64,000 bases of DNA from Tamilnaduibacter salinus (lineage in GTDB: Bacteria; Pseudomonadota; Gammaproteobacteria; Pseudomonadales; Oleiphilaceae): positions 186,001 to 250,000 of the forward strand of contig NZ_QEKQ01000005.1 in assembly GCF_003096655.1 (NCBI RefSeq), given 5' to 3'. The notes beneath the pieces are model-generated. The model searched no databases and was not told the DNA's origin. It saw only the letters and a list, made by a program, of their open reading frames with translations. Below are positions 48,826 to 57,812 of this stretch, one piece after another. Each line of letters starts with the position of its first letter. The stretch's first letter is position 1. The position numbers were made by a program, and so were the translations under genes.

Positions 48826-49624
48826 ACCGCACCAGGCCCGAAAGCGCTTCGGGCAGAATTTCCTGCACGATCAAGGCGTCATTGAGCGCATTGTCCGGTC
48901 GATTCATCCGAAGCCGGAGGACGCGCTGGTGGAAATCGGTCCGGGGCAGGGCGCGTTGACCGAGGAGCTGATTCAGGAAGCGCCGGCGCTGCAGGTGATC
49001 GAACTGGACCGGGATCTGGTGCCCGTTCTGCGCACCCGCTTCTTCAACTATCCGGAGTTCCGGATTCACGAAGCGGACGCGCTGACCCTGGATTTCGCGG
49101 CGCTGGCGCCGGCGGGCAAGCGCCTGCGGGTGGTTGGCAACCTGCCTTACAACATCTCGACGCCCCTGATTTTTCACCTGCTCGGCCAGGCGGAGACGGT
49201 GGAAGACATGCATTTCATGCTGCAGAAGGAGGTGGTGCAGCGTCTGGCCGCCGTGCCGGGTGATCCGCACTATGGCCGGCTGAGTATCATGACATCGTAC
49301 CATTGCCGGGTGCAGCCACTGTTCGAAGTGGGGCCGGGAGCGTTCCGGCCGTCGCCGAAAGTCGATTCGGCCATCGTCCGACTGATCCCGCATCGCGAGC
49401 TGCCGCATCCGACGACGGATTATAAGCAACTGCAGATCGTTGTCCGTACCGCCTTCAACGCCCGGCGAAAAACCCTGCGCAAGGCGCTGGGGGCGCTGGT
49501 ATCGGCAGAGACGCTGCAGTCGCTGGGCATTGACGATGGCCTGCGCCCGGAAAACCTGACGCTCCAGCAGTACGTTGCCATTGCGGACTGGCTGGCCGAT
49601 CACGCACCTGATACTGACACCTGA
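48818..49624 (+). CDS. rsmA: 16S rRNA dimethyladenosine transferase KsgA/RsmA
   Basis: 268 residues from a GTG at 48818 that overlaps pdxA by 8 bases with AGGA upstream; this gives the canonical [19 protein letters not shown] motif [11 protein letters not shown] and catalytic N-L-P-Y-N-I-S are intact. It dimethylates two adenosines in helix 45 of 16S rRNA. Confidence 0.96.
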   Translation: MAKPHQARKRFGQNFLHDQGVIERIVRSIHPKPEDALVEIGPGQGALTEELIQEAPALQVIELDRDLVPVLRTRFFNYPEFRIHEADALTLDFAALAPAGKRLRVVGNLPYNISTPLIFHLLGQAETVEDMHFMLQKEVVQRLAAVPGDPHYGRLSIMTSYHCRVQPLFEVGPGAFRPSPKVDSAIVRLIPHRELPHPTTDYKQLQIVVRTAFNARRKTLRKALGALVSAETLQSLGIDDGLRPENLTLQQYVAIADWLADHAPDTDT

Positions 49625-49625
49625 T

Positions 49626-50429
49626 ATGACGGATTACGCAGTAGGCGATATTCACGGCTGTTTGCCCGCCCTGGAGCGGATGCTCGACCGGGTCGGTTTC
49701 TCCCCGTCCCGGGATTGCCTCTGGTCGGTGGGCGATCTGATCAACCGGGGGCCGGATTCGCTCGGGACCCTGCGTTACTTCGAACGGCTCGGTAACGCCA
49801 CGAAGGTGGTGCTTGGCAACCACGACCTGCATCTGCTGGCGGCCGTTTTCGGCGGTCATGGCGTTCGCTCCAAGGACACGATCGGGCCGATTCTTGAGGC
49901 GGAGGACGCCGACCGACTCGTGGGCTGGTTGCGGCATCAGCGGGTGATGGAATATGACGCCAACCGCGATCTGGCGATGGTGCATGCCGGGCTGCCTCAC
50001 GTCTGGTCTGTGGATGCCGCTCAGCGGTATGCGCGGGAACTGGAAGCGGTGATTCAGGGGCCTGAGGCCGAGGCGTTCTTCCGTGAGATGTATGGCAACG
50101 AGCCGGGTCGCTGGGACGACGGTCTCGCGGGTGTGGCGCGGTGGCGGCTGATCACCAATTACTTCACGCGCATGCGGTTCATTGCGGCCGATGGCACCCT
50201 GGATTTGGCCACCAAGGAAACCGGCACCGATGGCCCGGCCGGTTACGCACCCTGGTTCCAGTATGAGCGCCCCGACCAGACGCGAGTCGTCTTCGGGCAC
50301 TGGGCCGCCCTTAACGGCGCGACCAACAGCGACCGCTATATTGGCCTGGATACCGGCTGTGTCTGGGGCGGTCGACTGAGTCTGATGAATCTGGACACCG
50401 GCGAGCGGCTGTATGAACCCGGGCGCTGA
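49626..50429 (+). CDS. apaH: Symmetrical bis(5'-nucleosyl)-tetraphosphatase
   Basis: 267 residues, metallophosphatase splitting Ap4A into two ADP. Motifs G-D-I-H-G-C, G-D-L-I-N-R-G-P-D-S and G-N-H-D-L-H. I start at the ATG one base after the rsmA stop. Its 3' end overlaps the following DUF423 gene by 17 bases. Confidence 0.95.
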   Translation: MTDYAVGDIHGCLPALERMLDRVGFSPSRDCLWSVGDLINRGPDSLGTLRYFERLGNATKVVLGNHDLHLLAAVFGGHGVRSKDTIGPILEAEDADRLVGWLRHQRVMEYDANRDLAMVHAGLPHVWSVDAAQRYARELEAVIQGPEAEAFFREMYGNEPGRWDDGLAGVARWRLITNYFTRMRFIAADGTLDLATKETGTDGPAGYAPWFQYERPDQTRVVFGHWAALNGATNSDRYIGLDTGCVWGGRLSLMNLDTGERLYEPGR

Positions 50430-50832
50430 TGCCGTCCCGCGCTGGATGGTGGTGGTCGCGGCGCTGCTGGGGCTGACCGGCGTCGTTGCGGGCGCCTTCG
50501 GTGCTCATGGGCTGGACGGTGCGGTGGCGCCGGACCGGCTGTCGGCGTTTGAAACCGGCGCCCGTTATCAGGTGTTTCATGCCCTCGCATTGCTGGCCGT
50601 TGGCGTGCTGGCGGGGCAGGGGCTGGCAGGCCGTTGGCTGACGGCATCGGCCCTGTGTTTCACTGTGGGTGTGGGGCTGTTCAGTGGCAGCCTGTATGGC
50701 CTGGTATTGTTGAACTGGGCGTTTCTCGGCCCCATAACACCCCTTGGCGGCCTGTTGTTGATGGCCGGCTGGCTGCTGCTCGCAGTCGCAACCCTGACAT
50801 CCCAATCACATTCCGGAGGTGAGCGCCGGTGA
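50413..50832 (+). CDS. DUF423 family inner-membrane protein
   Basis: 139 residues with four hydrophobic helices and the family's G-A-F-G-A-H-G-L and T-G-A-R-Y-Q-x-F-H-A-L-A-L. Function unknown. It links apaH to the thiamine genes, overlapping both apaH and thiS slightly. Confidence 0.9.
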   Translation: MNPGADAVPRWMVVVAALLGLTGVVAGAFGAHGLDGAVAPDRLSAFETGARYQVFHALALLAVGVLAGQGLAGRWLTASALCFTVGVGLFSGSLYGLVLLNWAFLGPITPLGGLLLMAGWLLLAVATLTSQSHSGGERR

Positions 50833-51029
50833 AGATCGAACTGAACGGCGAAGCCCATGAATGCCCGGACCAGACGTCCGTCGCGGCCCTGCTGGATCAA
50901 CTGTCACTGACCGGCCGTCGGGTGGCCGTCGAAGTCAACGAGGACATTGTGCCGCGCAGCCGGCACAGCGATCACGCCCTGAACCCGGGTGACCGGGTGG
51001 AAGTGGTGCACGCCATCGGCGGCGGCTGA
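50829..51029 (+). CDS. thiS: Sulfur carrier protein ThiS
   Basis: 66-residue ubiquitin-like protein ending in I-G-G-G, which carries the thiocarboxylate used in thiazole synthesis. Overlaps the DUF423 stop by 4 bases and precedes thiG. Confidence 0.93.
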   Translation: MKIELNGEAHECPDQTSVAALLDQLSLTGRRVAVEVNEDIVPRSRHSDHALNPGDRVEVVHAIGGG

Positions 51030-51075
51030 ACGCCGCCCAGCCCAGCGCGGATCAAACCAAACGAGAGGACCCCTT

Positions 51076-51870
51076 ATGACCGATGCGGCGCATGATATGC
51101 CCCTGACCGTTGCCGGCCGGACCTACCAGTCCCGTTTGCTGGTGGGTACGGGCAAGTATCGCGATCTGGAACAGACCGGCCAGGCGCTTGAGGCCAGTGG
51201 CACCGAGATCGTCACGGTCGCGGTGCGGCGCAGCAACATTGGTCAGAATCCCGACGAACCGAATCTGCTAGATGTGGTGTCTCCGGACCGCTACACCATC
51301 CTTCCGAACACCGCCGGGTGCTTCAACGCCAAGGACGCGGTCCGGACCTGTCGGCTGGCGCGCGAGCTGCTGGATGGTCACAACCTGGTGAAGCTGGAAG
51401 TGCTGGGGGAGGAAAAGACGCTCTACCCGAACATGCCCGAGACCCTGTCGGCGGCCCAGACGCTGATCGACGACGGCTTCGAGGTGATGGTCTACACCAA
51501 CGACGACCCGATTCTTTGCAAGCGCCTCGAAGAGATGGGCTGTGTGGCGGTCATGCCACTCGGCGCCCCGATCGGCTCCGGGCTGGGCATCCAGAACCGC
51601 TACAACATCCGCATGATCGTCGAGAACGCCAACGTCCCGATTCTCGTGGACGCGGGCGTTGGCACCGCCTCGGACGCCTCCCTGGCCATGGAGCTGGGCT
51701 GCGACGGCGTGCTCATGAACACTGCCATTGCCGGCGCCAAAGATCCCATTCTGATGGCCCGCGCCATGAAAAACGCCATCCAGGCCGGCCGCGACGCCTA
51801 CCTGGCCGGGCGCATCCCGAAGAAAGCCTACGGGAGCGCGTCGTCGCCGATTGAGGGGACGTTCTTCTAA
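51076..51870 (+). CDS. thiG: Thiazole synthase
   Basis: 264 residues from the ATG at 51076 with GAGAGGA upstream. TIM barrel making the thiazole phosphate of thiamine from DXP, dehydroglycine and ThiS-thiocarboxylate. Conserved [16 protein letters not shown] (Schiff-base Lys), P-L-G-A-P-I-G-S-G and [10 protein letters not shown]. thiO/thiE are not in view. Confidence 0.96.
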   Translation: MTDAAHDMPLTVAGRTYQSRLLVGTGKYRDLEQTGQALEASGTEIVTVAVRRSNIGQNPDEPNLLDVVSPDRYTILPNTAGCFNAKDAVRTCRLARELLDGHNLVKLEVLGEEKTLYPNMPETLSAAQTLIDDGFEVMVYTNDDPILCKRLEEMGCVAVMPLGAPIGSGLGIQNRYNIRMIVENANVPILVDAGVGTASDASLAMELGCDGVLMNTAIAGAKDPILMARAMKNAIQAGRDAYLAGRIPKKAYGSASSPIEGTFF

Positions 51871-51880
51871 AGACGTTTGT

Positions 51881-52152
51881 CGCCGCGGAAACCGCGGAAG
51901 GACGCGGAAGAAAAGACAAAGAGTGAATGGGCCACTGAAACCACTGAAGAACACGGAAAAACGACAAAACGATCGTGTGCCCCGGCTCAAATGACACCCG
52001 GTATTCATCGGGCCCAAAACAGGCACTTGCGACCTCTAACTTGTCACTGTCTTTCCGCGTCCAAAGGACGCTTTCCGTGTTATTCCGTGTCTTCCGTGGC
52101 TAACCCATTCTTTCTCTTTTCTTCCGCGTCGTTCCGCGGTTTCCGCGGCGAA
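51881..52152. repeat. Inverted-repeat family R2, copy B
   Basis: 272 bases beginning CGCCGCGGAAACCGCGGAAG 10 bases after the thiG stop and ending CCGCGGCGAA 7 bases before the end of the convergent inositol-phosphatase gene. Arms and centre match copy A, with word-level divergence. Confidence 0.85.
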
Positions 52153-52159
52153 TCCCTCC

Positions 52160-52960
52160 TCACTCCTCCGCCAACAACCCCCGAATGGCGTCATACACCC
52201 CCGGCGCGGCAATGAGGATGTCCTGCCCCCAGAGGTCTTCCGGCTGGCCCTCGGGCACCGGGCTGAAGTGGCCTGCCCTCGCACCCGCTTCCAGGGCGAT
52301 CAGGCGGGCGGCGGCGAAGTCCCAGGGGCTGACGGACTCGTAGTAGGCATCCAGCCGGCCGCAGGCCACCCAGCAGATATCCAGTGCCGCCGAGCCGATA
52401 CGGCGCAGGTCCCGGCAGTGGTGGATCATGGTCTCCAGTCGCTGGAGCAGGGGCGCGAGATTGTCTTTGCCATAGGGAAAGCCGGTGGCGAACAGCGATT
52501 GGCGGGGGTCCGTGGCGCCGCTGTGCCGGATTGGATGCCGGTTGAGGGTCGCGCTGTCTCCGCGCACCGCGCGGAAGGTTTCGTCACTGAATGGCGCATG
52601 GACAACGCCGACCCGCACATGGCCCTGATCGGCATACGCCACCGACACGGCGACCTGGGGATGCCCGTAGGCGTAGTTCACGGTGCCGTCGATGGGATCA
52701 ATGATCCACAGCGGCGTGTCGAGATCATCGGCGAGTTCCCGATTGGGGGCCGTTTCCTCGGACAGGATGCGGTGGTCGGGATACCGCGCGCGAATCGCTG
52801 CCGTGATTTTCCGGTCCGCCATGACATCCGCGTGGGTCACCAGTTCGGTGTTCTGCTTGTAATTGGTCTTGAGCCGGTCGCCGTCGCGTTCGCGCCGGAT
52901 CAGTTCGCCGGCTTCCCGGGCGATGGTTTCAGCAAAGTCGGCAATCTCGGTGAGTGACAA
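52160..52960 (-). CDS. Inositol-monophosphatase family phosphatase
   Basis: 266 residues with both metal motifs: W-I-I-D-P-I-D-G-T-V-N-Y and W-D-F-A-A-A-R-L-I-A-L-E-A-G. Family members hydrolyse inositol monophosphate, other sugar phosphates or 3'-phosphoadenosine compounds. I do not assign suhB or cysQ, since neither signature residue set nor context decides. Monocistronic. Confidence 0.9.
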   Translation of the reverse strand: MSLTEIADFAETIAREAGELIRRERDGDRLKTNYKQNTELVTHADVMADRKITAAIRARYPDHRILSEETAPNRELADDLDTPLWIIDPIDGTVNYAYGHPQVAVSVAYADQGHVRVGVVHAPFSDETFRAVRGDSATLNRHPIRHSGATDPRQSLFATGFPYGKDNLAPLLQRLETMIHHCRDLRRIGSAALDICWVACGRLDAYYESVSPWDFAAARLIALEAGARAGHFSPVPEGQPEDLWGQDILIAAPGVYDAIRGLLAEE

Positions 52961-53012
52961 GGGGCACCCTTCGTTTTGGGAAATGGTACCCCTACTATGC
53001 CAGAGATGAGCG

Positions 53013-54308
53013 TCAGAGGCGTTCCAGCCAACCTTCGAGTTTGTCCATCGCCAGTTTCAGGCGCGGGCAGGCGCGGTCGATGAAGGCCTCATCGAGTGGT
53101 TTGTCGGCATACTCGCCGCCGGCCAGTTCCAGCGCCTCACCACCGTTGAAATCCACGAACGCCAGCCGTGCACTGAGCTTGTCGGGCACAAACCCGAAGT
53201 CGCTGGCGGGCAGTACGGCAATGCCGGTGTCTTCCAGCAGCGCCGTACACAGGGCCTGACTGGTTTTGATGTCCCAGCGGGCCAGAGCGTCCTGATAGTG
53301 GGAGAAGTCCGGGAACAGGTAGAAGGCCCCCTGGGGCTTCTGGGCCCAAACCTTCATCTTTTCCAGGCGGTGATGCAGGTACTCCCCAACCAGCTTCAGC
53401 ACCCGGCGTGACTGGATCAGATAGTCGTCCAGATCCTCGCCACCGTCGAACGCCGCGATCGCCGCGTGCTGGATCGGCGAGGCGGTGGCGGTATAGGTCT
53501 CGCTGGCGATGATTGCCATGGCGTCCTGAAGTGGGCGCAGTTCTTCCGGGAACACGAAGCAGCCCAGGCGCCAGCCCCCGGCGCCGGCCCACTTGCTCAG
53601 GCCGGTGCTGATGATGGTGCCTTCCGGGTAGTAGCGGGCAATGGACTTATGCTGTCCCTCGAAGTGCACCTCGCCGTAGATCTCGTCGGACAGGAGGATG
53701 ACGCCATACTTGCGGGCCACGTTGGAGATGGCCAGCAGCTGGTCATCGGTATAGGAGCAGCCGGTCGGGTTGCACGGGTAGTTCAGCACCAGAATGCGCG
53801 GGCGCGTCGGGTCGTCCCGGCAGATGATGTCCAGCTCTTCGGCGGTGAGCTGCCAGTTGTTCTCGGCATGGGTCGGCAGCCAGTGCACGGACCGGCCGAT
53901 GATTCGCGCCTGGGGCGCATAGGAGACCCAGCTCGGGCGCGGGATCAGCAGGTCGCCGTAGTACGCCAGCTGCAGGATGAAGAGCAGCTCCTTGGAACCC
54001 GGACCGATGAGCACGTCTTCCCAGGTAAAGCGCATCTTTTCGCTGCGGTTGATGTAGCCGGCGATGGATTCACGCAGCCCCCGCAGCCCTTTCACCGGCA
54101 GGTAGTCCTTCTCGTTGGCATGATCCCGGAGCGCCTGGGTCACCCGTTCCGGCACCGGGAATGGCGACTGGCCAAGCCCCAGCTTGATGATGTCCCGGCC
54201 CCCGGCCTTGAGTTCGTTGGAGAGTTCGTTGATGCGAAGGGTGGCGGACGGCTGGATGCCCCGCACGTTCAGGTTGATCGCGTAGCGATGGTCGGTCTGG
54301 ATATCCAT
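53013..54308 (-). CDS. PLP-dependent class I/II aminotransferase
   Basis: 431 residues, fold type I. Cofactor residues: N-Y-P-C-N-P-T-G, S-D-E-I-Y-G and Lys in S-T-G-L-S-K-W-A-G-A-G-G-W-R-L-G. Slightly longer than most aspartate-type aminotransferases. Substrate is not evident. Alone on its strand between the phosphatase and repeat elements. Confidence 0.9.
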   Translation of the reverse strand: MDIQTDHRYAINLNVRGIQPSATLRINELSNELKAGGRDIIKLGLGQSPFPVPERVTQALRDHANEKDYLPVKGLRGLRESIAGYINRSEKMRFTWEDVLIGPGSKELLFILQLAYYGDLLIPRPSWVSYAPQARIIGRSVHWLPTHAENNWQLTAEELDIICRDDPTRPRILVLNYPCNPTGCSYTDDQLLAISNVARKYGVILLSDEIYGEVHFEGQHKSIARYYPEGTIISTGLSKWAGAGGWRLGCFVFPEELRPLQDAMAIIASETYTATASPIQHAAIAAFDGGEDLDDYLIQSRRVLKLVGEYLHHRLEKMKVWAQKPQGAFYLFPDFSHYQDALARWDIKTSQALCTALLEDTGIAVLPASDFGFVPDKLSARLAFVDFNGGEALELAGGEYADKPLDEAFIDRACPRLKLAMDKLEGWLERL

Positions 54309-54338
54309 GATCCCGGAAGTGTGTCAGATGCGTTTCGG

Positions 54339-54432
54339 GGCAAGCCCCTACGGCGTCCGGTCAACGTCGGTAAGCCCGCGTTTGCCGGGGCCTCACAAAT
54401 CAGTATAGGCAAAGGCCGGAAAACGCCGCGTA
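54339..54432. repeat. Imperfect inverted repeat upstream of aminotransferase
   Basis: Arms GGCAAGCCCCTACG...GCGT and ACGCCGCGTAGGGGATTGCC, about 94 bases in all, lying next to R2 copy C. Looks like a separate short palindromic repeat; no second copy seen in this window. Confidence 0.55.
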
Positions 54433-54459
54433 GGGGATTGCCGTAAGGGAGGCCGCGTT

Positions 54460-54686
54460 TGCCGCGGAAGCGCGCGGAAAAGAACAGTGATTGACGTGGC
54501 CACGGAAAGTCACGGACGAACACGGAAGCGTCCTGCGGACGCGAAGAGCAATCGGTTAGGGCGAAAGAAGAAAGCCCAACACGGCCGTCGTGCCGCTCCA
54601 TGGTGTGTTGGGATCCCTTAGTCAGCCGAACCGACGCCACGTCTTTTCGCGTCCGCAGGACGCTTTCCGTGTTGTTCCGTGGCAAA
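54460..54686. repeat. Inverted-repeat family R2, copy C (diverged)
   Basis: Left part GCCGCGGAAGCGCGCGGAAA, then CACGGAAAGTCACGG; right part CGCTTTCCGTGTTGTTCCGTGG. The centre differs from copies A and B. Lies between the aminotransferase start and the acetolactate-synthase-like stop. Confidence 0.7.
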
Positions 54687-54694
54687 TACCCCCA

Positions 54695-56347
54695 TCAAAG
54701 CTGACAGGTCAGGTTCGCCAACTCTTCATTGAACACCCGCTGGTTCTCGCTGTAGTCCACCGGCACGTCCACCAGATGCACGCCGCCGGCATTGAGGGCA
54801 TTGCTCAGCGTGTCGGACAGTCCGTCCGCGCTGGTGACTCGGTGGCCGGTGGCGCCGTAGGCGTGGGCGTAGTCGACAAAATCCGGGTTGTCGTAATCGA
54901 GGCCGTAGTCTGGGAACCCGTCCTGGGCCTGCTTCCACTTGATCATGCCGTAGGCGCTGTCGTTGATGACCAGGATGACCAGGTTGAGATTGAGCCGGAC
55001 GGCCGTTTCCAGTTCCTGGCTGTTCATCATGAACCCGCCGTCGCCGCAGACCGCCATGATTTTCTGATGCGGGTAGAGCATGGCCGCGGCCATGGCACTG
55101 GGCAGGCCCGCGCCCATGGAGGCCAGTGCGTTGTCCAGAAGGACGGTGTTGTTGTCGTAGGCCTTGTAGTTGCGCGCGAACCAGATCTTGTACATGCCGT
55201 TGTCGAGGGCAATGATGCCGTCCTCGGGCATGACCTCGCGAACGTCGTGCACGATCCGCTGGGGAATGATCGGGAAGCGGTCGTCGTGGATGCGCTCGGA
55301 CAGGTGCTCTTCCACCGACCGTTTGACCGACATGAACGAGCCGAAATCGTGGTTCTCGCAGGTGCCACAGTGCTCGGCGAGCCATTCAACGCTATTGGCG
55401 ATGTCACCGACGACTTCCAGCTGCGGGAAGTAGACCGGGTCCACGTCAGCGCCACTGAAGTTGATGTGAATGACTTCCTTGCCGCCCGGCTGCATGAAGA
55501 AGGGCGGTTTCTCGACCACGTCATGCCCGACGTTGACCACCAGGTCCGCATGGTCGATCGCACAGTGCAGGAAATCGCCAGCCGACAGGGCCGCATTGCC
55601 CAGATAGCGCGGATGGCGTTCGTCCACGACGCCTTTGCCCATTTGTGTGGTGAAAAACGGAATGCCAGTGCTTTCCACAAAGTGGATCAGCGCCCGTGAT
55701 ACCCGTTTGCGGTTGGCACCGGCACCGATCATGATCAGCGGTCGCCGGGCGCCCCGGATCATGTCGGCTGCCCGTTCAAGACTCTTGACGCTGGCCGTGG
55801 GGCGGCGGGCATCGCTGGGGTTGAAGATGTGGGTGTCCGTTTCCGCATGTTCCGCCGCGATGTCCTCAGGCAGTTCCAGGTGCACCGCGCCCGGGCGCTC
55901 TTCCTGAGCCAGCCGCACCGCCTCGCGCAACTTCGCGGGGATGGTGTTGGCGTTACTGATCTGCCGGGTGTACTTGGTCAGCGGCCGCATCAGGTCGACC
56001 GTGTCGATGATCTGGAACAGCCCCTGTTTGGAGGATTTGATGGGCTTCTGGCCGGAGATCATCAGCATCGGCATGCCACCGAGCTGGGCGTAGGCGGCGG
56101 CGGTGACCAGGTTGGTGGCGCCGGGGCCGAGCGTGGACAGACAGACCCCGACTCGACCGGTCAGCCGTCCATAGGTGGCGGCCATGAACCCGGCGGCCTG
56201 CTCGTGACGGTTAATGATCAATTCGATGCTGGAGTTTCGGAGCGATTCCAGCAGGTCCAGATTCTCCTCGCCCGGAACGGCGAAAATGTACTGGACGCCT
56301 TCGTTTTCCAGCGCCCGGACAAACAGATCGGAACCTTTCAGGGGCAT
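54695..56347 (-). CDS. Acetolactate synthase large-subunit-like ThDP enzyme
   Basis: 550 residues with ThDP activating Glu in I-N-R-H-E-Q-A-A-G-F-M-A and the diphosphate/Mg motif G-D-G-G-F-M-M-N-S-Q-E-L-E-T-A through N-D-S-A-Y-G. The three ThDP-family domains are complete. No ilvN/ilvH regulatory subunit gene adjoins, so it is more like catabolic or orphan ALS-type enzymes than IlvB. Product cannot be fixed from sequence alone. Confidence 0.85.
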   Translation of the reverse strand: MPLKGSDLFVRALENEGVQYIFAVPGEENLDLLESLRNSSIELIINRHEQAAGFMAATYGRLTGRVGVCLSTLGPGATNLVTAAAYAQLGGMPMLMISGQKPIKSSKQGLFQIIDTVDLMRPLTKYTRQISNANTIPAKLREAVRLAQEERPGAVHLELPEDIAAEHAETDTHIFNPSDARRPTASVKSLERAADMIRGARRPLIMIGAGANRKRVSRALIHFVESTGIPFFTTQMGKGVVDERHPRYLGNAALSAGDFLHCAIDHADLVVNVGHDVVEKPPFFMQPGGKEVIHINFSGADVDPVYFPQLEVVGDIANSVEWLAEHCGTCENHDFGSFMSVKRSVEEHLSERIHDDRFPIIPQRIVHDVREVMPEDGIIALDNGMYKIWFARNYKAYDNNTVLLDNALASMGAGLPSAMAAAMLYPHQKIMAVCGDGGFMMNSQELETAVRLNLNLVILVINDSAYGMIKWKQAQDGFPDYGLDYDNPDFVDYAHAYGATGHRVTSADGLSDTLSNALNAGGVHLVDVPVDYSENQRVFNEELANLTCQL

Positions 56348-56423
56348 GCGTTATTCCTCCGGCGGGTCAGCGTGTTGCTTACTATGGTGCAGATAACAGG
56401 CGGCGCACAAGTACGACGGCGGC

Positions 56424-56744
56424 TCAGGATTCGGGCATCCGGTGGGCGTCCAGCTCGATGTTGAGGATGCGGCTGCCGAGCATGATGATCCGGCCCTGAT
56501 AGCGTTCCTCCCCGGTGGAGGTGAAATCGAACAGGAACCGTCGCCAGACACGGAGTCGCCCCTCGTGGTCGCGCTTGAACCAGACGCCTCGCAGATAGAC
56601 CGCATCGTCGAGCAGCATCACATCCATGGTCCGGCAGTGGCGCCGGGCCGCCGTCAGTACAAAATCACTGATGGCCTTGGCGCGCCACCAGTACCACGCC
56701 AGGAAAAAGGCCAGGAACAGGAAAAACAGGGTCTGGAGCGTCAT
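56424..56744 (-). CDS. DUF3301 family membrane-anchored protein
   Basis: 106 residues: one N-terminal hydrophobic helix (L-F-F-L-F-L-A-F-F-L-A-W-Y-W-W-R) then a basic domain with F-D-F-T-S-T-G-E-E-R-Y-Q-G. Family of unknown function. Starts 7 bases after the secretin-like gene stop, same strand. Confidence 0.85.
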   Translation of the reverse strand: MTLQTLFFLFLAFFLAWYWWRAKAISDFVLTAARRHCRTMDVMLLDDAVYLRGVWFKRDHEGRLRVWRRFLFDFTSTGEERYQGRIIMLGSRILNIELDAHRMPES

Positions 56745-56751
56745 GAGCGGA

Positions 56752-57516
56752 TCACATCACCTCGACGCGGACGCGGACCGAGCCCGTGTCCCGCTCCGAC
56801 CCGGTGGTCTTGCGCACGATGCCCGTCTGGCTGCCGGACTGGGTGGTCTGGCGCTGCCCCAGCATCACCCAGTCGCCCGGGGCGGCGCGGCGTTTGGTCA
56901 TGACCGCCTCCGTCTCGTAGCCGTCCGGCACTTCGTCGCTCTGGACGTTGTCGAACGCGTAGATGGTCAGGGCGACCTGCTCGTCTGAGAGGACCCGGGC
57001 ACTGACCAGAAAGCCCGATCGAATGGCGACCTGGTCGAGAATGGCGGCCGGGTTTCGTCCGCCCTGAATGGCGACCGGCAGCGTGCGGACCTGTCCGGAG
57101 GTGATGTGCGCGTACTGACCCTCCTGCACCACCAGTGTGCGTTCGCGGTTGCGACGGGTGGTGGTGACCTTGCTCTCGGCCCCCACACGCACCTCGCCAT
57201 CCGAGATGGACACCCCGCCGCTGGTGCGCTGCTGATCCGTGCTCGTCCCAGACCGCACCGTGACACGGAGCTGGCGGGGCGCGACGTCAATGGTCTCTAG
57301 CAGTGTATCAATCTCCTGTTGCACCGACGGCTCGGCGCGGATGACCAGGGACTGGCCCTGGGCGGTTGCTGTCATGGCGTCGTCCGGGTAGAGCTGGCGC
57401 AACTGCTCGGCGACGTCCGATGCGGGACGGTTCTGCAGCGTGTGAGTCTGCAGTTCCGGCGCCGCGAAGGCGACTCCTGAAACCAACAGAAGTAAGAGGG
57501 TCAGGATGCGGGGCAT
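56752..57516 (-). CDS. Secretin N-domain-like exported protein
   Basis: 254 residues with a signal peptide (to A-F-A). An N1/N0-type secretin domain (L-Q-N-R-P-A-S-D-V-A-E-Q-L-R-Q-L-Y) at about 22-85 is followed by a region resembling the beginning of the secretin domain, but the membrane channel and S-domain are absent. Other secretion genes are not nearby. Pairing with DUF3301 recurs in related genomes to my recollection; function is unknown. Confidence 0.75.
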   Translation of the reverse strand: MPRILTLLLLLVSGVAFAAPELQTHTLQNRPASDVAEQLRQLYPDDAMTATAQGQSLVIRAEPSVQQEIDTLLETIDVAPRQLRVTVRSGTSTDQQRTSGGVSISDGEVRVGAESKVTTTRRNRERTLVVQEGQYAHITSGQVRTLPVAIQGGRNPAAILDQVAIRSGFLVSARVLSDEQVALTIYAFDNVQSDEVPDGYETEAVMTKRRAAPGDWVMLGQRQTTQSGSQTGIVRKTTGSERDTGSVRVRVEVM

Positions 57517-57529
57517 GGATACTCCGGTG

Positions 57530-57557
57530 TTGCAAAACCGTGTGTCTGCGTTATGAT
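57530..57557 (+). promoter_or_regulatory. Sigma70-type promoter for the DAHP synthase leader
   Basis: TTGCAA (57530-57535), a 16-base spacer and TATGAT (57552-57557). It reads toward the DAHP synthase gene and lies in the divergent gap after the secretin-like gene start. Confidence 0.65.
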
Positions 57558-57564
57558 CTCAGAC

Positions 57565-57693
57565 ATGATGACATTATCCACAGTCCATACGTTAATCAAT
57601 GCGATCACTGCTGGTGTTCCGGCGGGTGCGCGTGCGACTGTGTATTTTGCGTGGTTTGGCTTCTATTTTAGCGGAACGCCGGGCCACGCGTAG
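57565..57693 (+). CDS. Aromatic-rich leader peptide of the DAHP synthase attenuator
   Basis: A 42-codon frame with the run V-Y-F-A-W-F-G-F-Y-F: four Phe, two Tyr and one Trp within ten codons near its end, stop TAG at 57691. Such codon clusters mark leader peptides that sense charged aromatic tRNA. The true start is uncertain: the ATG at 57565 would sit at the transcript's 5' end, while a GTG at 57640 would give a 17-residue peptide. Confidence 0.6.
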   Translation: MMTLSTVHTLINAITAGVPAGARATVYFAWFGFYFSGTPGHA

Positions 57694-57731
57694 CGACCTC
57701 ACACCCCAGGAGGCGGCCCGGCACAGACCGA

Positions 57732-57785
57732 GGCTGCCACCGGACCGAAAAGACCCCGACTGGCAGCCAGCCGTCGGGGTTTTTT
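57732..57785 (+). terminator. Attenuator: intrinsic terminator with possible antiterminator
   Basis: Perfect ACCCCGAC/GTCGGGGT stem (57753-57780) followed by a T6 run, 28 bases before the DAHP synthase start. Upstream GGCTGCC (57732-57738) is exactly complementary to GGCAGCC (57762-57768) in the terminator loop, giving a candidate competing stem. With the aromatic-rich leader this forms a classical transcription attenuator. Confidence 0.8.
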
Positions 57786-57812
57786 ATTGGTATCGGAGAA
57801 CGGAGCAACACC

